Below are positions 60,154-64,000 of a DNA stretch of 64,000 nt, piece by piece (within the stretch, counting starts at the first letter, position 1; each line of letters starts with the position of its first letter). Source of the stretch: Candidatus Barnesiella excrementigallinarum (GTDB lineage Bacteria; Bacteroidota; Bacteroidia; Bacteroidales; Barnesiellaceae); the NCBI GenBank assembly GCA_019114445.1, contig DXFL01000006.1:248001-312000 (forward strand). Direction: 5' to 3'. Under the pieces are notes generated by a model, which was given only the letters and a program-made list of their open reading frames with translations, made no database searches and was not told the origin of the DNA. Both the position numbers and the translations under genes were made by a program.

Positions 60154-61530
60154 ATGCTTATTTTCGGAATCATATTGACCTGCCTCACCGGCATACTCCT
60201 GACAGGAATCGTAGGAACTCGATTTTCGTGGGCCGAACGTATAGGATTGTCTTTCCCTTTGGGCATGACATTACAAACCATCGTAATGGCTTTGCTCGAC
60301 TTGATGCATATCCCGTTGACTGCCACATCGGTATTGGCTGCCGAGGCTATTGTTTTCGCCTTGTTGCTGTTTATCGTAATCCGTTACCGAGGCATAGACA
60401 GCCTCCGTTTCACCCCTGCGATGCTCGACGATTGGAAACAGGCCAATTTAGTATGGATACTATTGCTGTTCCTCATCGGCTATTGCGAATACATGAACTT
60501 CTCGAAATGTATTTTCTTCCCGCCCAGCGACCGGGACAGCCTCGCCGCTTTCGACACGTTGGGTTTTGTGGCAGCTCACGACCATACCTATATGCGCATG
60601 AGCCTGTTCGAGGCCGACTATAACCCCTCGATACACCAGGCCGGCGGCAGTATAGCCTACTCCCCATTCGTACAAATGAGCTATGCCTACGTCTATCTGT
60701 TAGGTGCCGAAACCTCAAAAGCCATACCGGCTTTGATGTACCTCTTTTTCGTTGTTGCTTTTTACGCTATCCTGCGGCGCAACACCGGAAAAACCGTTGC
60801 GGCTCTCGCTACCCTTTTCATGATGATGACACCCGAAATGCTCGGCTTCTCGTCGCTGTCGGGTACCAACGTCATGCAAGCTATTTTCGTAGGATTGGGA
60901 ATCGCCTATACCGCCAGTTGGTTCCGCAACCGTCACGACCACGATTTGTATGCCGGGGCCTTGCTCTTAGGGGCGAATATGTGGTGTCGTAACGAAGGAA
61001 TCGTCTTTATCGGGGCGGCTTGCGTAGTATTGCTCATCGACTGCATTCGCCGCAAGAGCTACCGCAAAGGATTGTATTTCACAGGAGTGGCGTTAATCCC
61101 TGCCGTCATTTGGTTCATCTACATGAAAATAGGCGGGCTCTACACCGAAGGAATGGCCATTACCCATTTGTTTTGGGACGGTGAGAAAGCGGGAAACATC
61201 GTCAATGGATTTTGGACCCTGTTCAACAATACGCTTTATTACGGCTGGACATTCGTCGTATTCGCCATTTTCCTTTTAGGGAATATTTGGTTCACCATCA
61301 AAAAGCGAGACAACCTCGCTCTGCTGGGTATGATTGTATTGAGCGTCGTTTTTTACGGGCTGGTCATCTACCACGTAGATTATGTGTGGGACTCGATACA
61401 AAACGTGTTGGCCTACTCGGCCAAACGCTTTTTCTTCTGCTATGCACCCCTGTGCTGGTACTATGCGGCAACCACCCAAATAGCTCGTAAAGGTTCGGAT
61501 TACATCGAAAATCTTCTTTCTCTGAAATAA
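60154..61530 (+). CDS. Polytopic membrane protein, GT-C glycosyltransferase-like
   Basis: A 458-residue protein with about eleven to thirteen membrane helices and hydrophilic loops. The periplasmic loop after the third helices contains FFPPSDRDSLAAFDTLGFV and FEADYNPSIHQAGGS (about 128-170), with acidic and His residues as in the first loop of GT-C enzymes (ArnT, PMT, OST types). Further along are GAETSKAIPALMYLF and WCRNEGIVFIGAA. It ends the three-gene unit with a lipid-sugar synthase, which supports a GT-C role in transferring sugars from a lipid donor, though it could be another membrane protein. The function is not proven. Confidence 0.55.
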   Translation: MLIFGIILTCLTGILLTGIVGTRFSWAERIGLSFPLGMTLQTIVMALLDLMHIPLTATSVLAAEAIVFALLLFIVIRYRGIDSLRFTPAMLDDWKQANLVWILLLFLIGYCEYMNFSKCIFFPPSDRDSLAAFDTLGFVAAHDHTYMRMSLFEADYNPSIHQAGGSIAYSPFVQMSYAYVYLLGAETSKAIPALMYLFFVVAFYAILRRNTGKTVAALATLFMMMTPEMLGFSSLSGTNVMQAIFVGLGIAYTASWFRNRHDHDLYAGALLLGANMWCRNEGIVFIGAACVVLLIDCIRRKSYRKGLYFTGVALIPAVIWFIYMKIGGLYTEGMAITHLFWDGEKAGNIVNGFWTLFNNTLYYGWTFVVFAIFLLGNIWFTIKKRDNLALLGMIVLSVVFYGLVIYHVDYVWDSIQNVLAYSAKRFFFCYAPLCWYYAATTQIARKGSDYIENLLSLK

Positions 61531-61546
61531 ATATTTGGCTAAAATA

Positions 61547-61816
61547 ATGAAACGGCTCCCATTTGCAACTCCAACTTCATTGCTCACCGCCATTTCGGTA
61601 AACGCACAAACATAGAGAGGGGAAATACGGCATTGCTTCGATTACGACCTGTTTAAACAAGGCATGTGCCCGGTAAAAAGCAACGACGACATACGCCATT
61701 TTCTCGAATCCGAGTTCCACATTCCGGCACACGAAATCGACGGTAAGTTGCGGCAACTTATCCATCGGGTTGTTTCAAACGGGGACAAGCCTGTGAATTT
61801 TACAAGAAATTTCTAA
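61547..61816 (+). pseudogene. Small reading frame interrupted by TAG, probable gene remnant
   Basis: One frame of 89 codons from ATG 61547 to TAA 61814-61816 is broken by a single TAG at 61613. The first 22 codons (MKRLPFATPTSLLTAISVNA) look like a signal-type leader; the remaining 66 encode HCFDYDLFKQGMCPVKSNDD, then IRHFLESEFHIPAHEID and KLRQLIHRVVSNGDKP, which look like real protein sequence, not chance. I recognise no family. It lies between the GT cassette and the large receptor-like gene, in an otherwise uncoded 395-base stretch. Either the TAG is a true mutation in a decaying gene, or the second part begins elsewhere. Confidence 0.4.
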
Positions 61817-61868
61817 GGGAAGATGAACAGGCTCTAAAAAAATGTAAAAAATACGAGGGACATTTAAA

Positions 61869-61887
61869 CCTTGCCAACGGGGCAAGG
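61869..61887 (+). terminator. Possible hairpin before the beta-barrel gene
   Basis: CCTTGCC (61869-61875) pairs with GGCAAGG (61881-61887) around AACGG. No T-run follows, so it may be a leader structure for the gene at 61926 instead of a terminator. Confidence 0.35.
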
Positions 61888-61925
61888 TCATATAGACATT
61901 GTGATCGATAGATTGATTTTTTAAG

Positions 61926-64000
61926 ATGAATAAGAGAGGTTTTTTGGTCTTGTCGCTGGGCTTTCTGCTGTCGGTATTCGCACAAGGAGTAATGGCTCAG
62001 TTTTCTATTGCGGGCATTGTCAAGGATAAAACCGACGAAATGCCGTTACCCAAAGTAAGTGTGCGGCTTCTGTCGGCCAAAGACAGTACTTTCGTTACGG
62101 GTGTTTCCAGTAAAGATAACGGCTCTTTTGCCCTGAATGTAACCAAAGCCGGCAAATACATTGCCGCATTTTCCTATTTAGGGTACAAAACAACCTACCA
62201 ACCCGTACAACTCACCACCAGTCAACGACGACAAAACATAGGTTCGATTCTGCTCGAAAGCAACGATATATTACTGAGCGAGGCCGTCGTCATAGGCAAA
62301 GCTCCCGAAGTTGTAGTCAAAGAAGATACCGTAGAGTTCAATGCCGACTCTTACAAAACCCAACCTAATTCGGTAGTAGAAGACCTGTTGAAAAAACTGC
62401 CGGGTGTCGAGGTCGACAGCGAAGGCAAAATAACCCATGCGGGCAAAGAGATTACCAAGATATTGGTCGACGGGAAAGAATTTTTCTCCGACGACCCCAA
62501 AGTAGCCACCAAAAACCTGCCGGTAGACATTGTGGAGAAACTGCAAGTCGTCGATCGCAAATCGGATCTTGCCCGCCTCACCGGTGTAGACGACGGCGAA
62601 GAGGAAACCGTGATAAACCTCACCATCAAAGAGGGCATGAAACACGGTTGGTTCGGCAACATATCGGGCGGCTACGGACCCGACGGACGCTACGAAGCCG
62701 GCGCCATGATCAACCGCTTCTTCGGCGACAACCAAGTAACCATTCTCGCCGGGTCGAACAATACCAACAACATGGGATTTACCGACATGGGCGGCGGCCG
62801 ATTCCGCCGGTTCGGAGGCATGAACGGTATCAACACCAGCCACAATGTGGGCATAAACTTCAACGTTGGCAAAGAAGAGATTTTCCGTGTGGGCGGCGAT
62901 GTAAGCTACAACAACAGCAATCGCAACGTGTTGCAACGTACCGAACGCCAAAACCTCTTTGCCGACAGTACCTCGTATTACAGCGGCTACAACAAAATGA
63001 ACGACCACGGGCAGAATATCCGCGGTAATTTCAGGATGCGGTGGAACATCGATTCGCTCAACACCATCGAGTTCCGTCCCCGGTTTGCCGTAGCCCTCTC
63101 CAAATCCGACAGCTACGACTCGGCTCTCACCACCGCCGGCGATTTGGCTCGCAGCAAAGTCAATTTCAGCGAAAGCAACAACTACAACAAGGGAACAGGC
63201 TACGACCTATCGGGCGAAATTATTTACAACCACAAATTCCGTTCACGCCCCGGACGGTCATTCAGCATACAAGCCGAATATAAATTCAGCGATACCCAAG
63301 AGGACGGCTGGACAAAAGCACTCTACGAATACTATCAACTCGGCACCGACAGTACCCTCGACCAAATGGACGACAATCACACATGGTCCAACAGCTACGG
63401 AACGCGGCTCACTTGGACCGAACCGCTGGGCGACGTGACAAAAGGGCGCTTCCTTACCTTCTCCTACCGGTTCAAAGCCAATTTCAACAATGCCGACAAA
63501 TATACCTACGACATACTCACCTCCCCGCTCAACACACAACCCTACGACACTGTACGGAACGACGAGCTGAGCAACAGTTTCCGCAACGATTATTTGATGC
63601 ACCGGGCACAAGTGGGATTCAAGCAGGTAAAACCCAACTACACCTACGACGTGGGTGTGGCCGTCGAACCCTCCTCTTCCCAATCAATCGATCTGATAAA
63701 CAGCGATCGCAATATTCCCAAGCGTACCGTCTTCAACGTGGCACCCTATTTGCGTTATCGGTATAAAATGGGAAAACAACGCTCCTTGCGTATCGACTAC
63801 CGGGGTTCTTCGTCACAACCCACCATGACCCAGTTACAACCGGTCGAGGACCGGTCGGACCCGCTACGAATCGTCGTCGGTAATCCCGAATTGAAACCTT
63901 CGTTCCAAAATCGGTTGAACGTGCGTTTCAACGACTACGACCAAGCCAGCCAACGCGCCATCATGGCAATGATCAATGCCGGGTTCACGACCAACAGCAT
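61926..64000 (+). CDS. Outer-membrane beta-barrel protein with carboxypeptidase-regulatory domain (TonB receptor-like, partial)
   Basis: The gene runs off the right edge after 691 codons. The ATG at 61926 gives a signal peptide (about 1-23, ending VMAQ). A carboxypeptidase-regulatory-like domain follows (FSIAGIVKDKTDEMPLPKVS, to about 112), then a plug-type region with VVEDLLKKLPGVEVDSEGKI, EITKILVDGKEFFSDDPKVA (about 151-200) and VVDRKSDLARLTGVDDGEEE, then a long Asn/Tyr-rich barrel. This is the outer membrane beta-barrel family (PF14905-like), common in Bacteroidetes. No SusD-like gene is seen beside it in the window, so it may not be a classical SusC. The promoter is not obvious. Confidence 0.85.
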   Translation, partial: MNKRGFLVLSLGFLLSVFAQGVMAQFSIAGIVKDKTDEMPLPKVSVRLLSAKDSTFVTGVSSKDNGSFALNVTKAGKYIAAFSYLGYKTTYQPVQLTTSQRRQNIGSILLESNDILLSEAVVIGKAPEVVVKEDTVEFNADSYKTQPNSVVEDLLKKLPGVEVDSEGKITHAGKEITKILVDGKEFFSDDPKVATKNLPVDIVEKLQVVDRKSDLARLTGVDDGEEETVINLTIKEGMKHGWFGNISGGYGPDGRYEAGAMINRFFGDNQVTILAGSNNTNNMGFTDMGGGRFRRFGGMNGINTSHNVGINFNVGKEEIFRVGGDVSYNNSNRNVLQRTERQNLFADSTSYYSGYNKMNDHGQNIRGNFRMRWNIDSLNTIEFRPRFAVALSKSDSYDSALTTAGDLARSKVNFSESNNYNKGTGYDLSGEIIYNHKFRSRPGRSFSIQAEYKFSDTQEDGWTKALYEYYQLGTDSTLDQMDDNHTWSNSYGTRLTWTEPLGDVTKGRFLTFSYRFKANFNNADKYTYDILTSPLNTQPYDTVRNDELSNSFRNDYLMHRAQVGFKQVKPNYTYDVGVAVEPSSSQSIDLINSDRNIPKRTVFNVAPYLRYRYKMGKQRSLRIDYRGSSSQPTMTQLQPVEDRSDPLRIVVGNPELKPSFQNRLNVRFNDYDQASQRAIMAMINAGFTTNS

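Noticed and set aside
1-64000. CRISPR array, rRNA, insertion sequence or integrated element with att sites
   Set aside because: No regularly spaced repeats, no rRNA stretches and no transposase or integrase motifs were found on reading the window; a computed repeat search was not possible.

Overview
This window looks like a chromosomal segment of a gut-type Bacteroidales bacterium. The evidence is the repeated Bacteroidetes promoter form (TTTG or TTG, 19-20 bases, then TAnnTTTG), mostly weak Shine-Dalgarno sites, type IX secretion family proteins (PorW, PorX, PorQ), a SusC/TonB-style receptor with a carboxypeptidase-regulatory domain, DUF4374, DUF5723 and DUF2023 proteins, and a FimB/Mfa2-like lipoprotein. 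Moderate GC outside one AT-rich island would suit a Barnesiellaceae-like genome, but that placement is a guess. No rRNA, CRISPR array, IS element or complete prophage is visible.

Layout. 1-10.2 kb: a mutY 5' fragment (minus), a DUF3843-like protein, a secreted esterase, a candidate free-standing small RNA, aroA, a small Cys-motif membrane protein with a metal ABC permease, then porW-porX-tsaE. 10.2-16.9 kb: an Imm17-like membrane protein converging on an A1S_2505-like gene, a FimB-like lipoprotein, ogt, a membrane protein, a B3/B4-domain protein, a YD-like secreted protein and an SDF-family symporter. 16.9-26.1 kb: a 1923-residue alpha-2-macroglobulin-like protein without a thioester, then a lipoprotein/DUF5723 pair. 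26.3-31.8 kb, all minus: mdh, a TsaC/Sua5 family gene, a secreted protein, tRNA-Ser(GGA), tatD, an unknown gene and a prenyl diphosphate synthase. 32-40.4 kb, all plus: porQ-cmk-ispH, pfkA, a RelA/SpoT protein and a 7TM-HD phosphodiesterase.

40.5-42.7 kb is an AT-rich type II restriction-modification island (minus), next to a lone, motif-complete terminase large subunit-like gene (42.8-44.9 kb) with no other phage genes. 45-49.8 kb: a periplasmic thioredoxin, an exonuclease, mtnN-luxS (S-adenosylhomocysteine recycling and AI-2), flavodoxin-DUF2023 and an aminotransferase. 50-56.7 kb: two small envelope proteins, then a TonB receptor, DUF4374 lipoprotein and PepSY membrane protein in the order of the XusABC xenosiderophore system. 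56.8-64 kb: an MsbA-like exporter, a three-gene glycosyltransferase/membrane cassette, a TAG-interrupted remnant, and an outer-membrane beta-barrel protein cut by the window end.

The most notable points are the XusABC-like operon with a GTG start and an internal terminator-like hairpin, the solitary terminase beside a restriction island, the roughly 60-base candidate small RNA with an ideal promoter and terminator, and the apparently solitary metal permease paired with a small Cys-motif protein.
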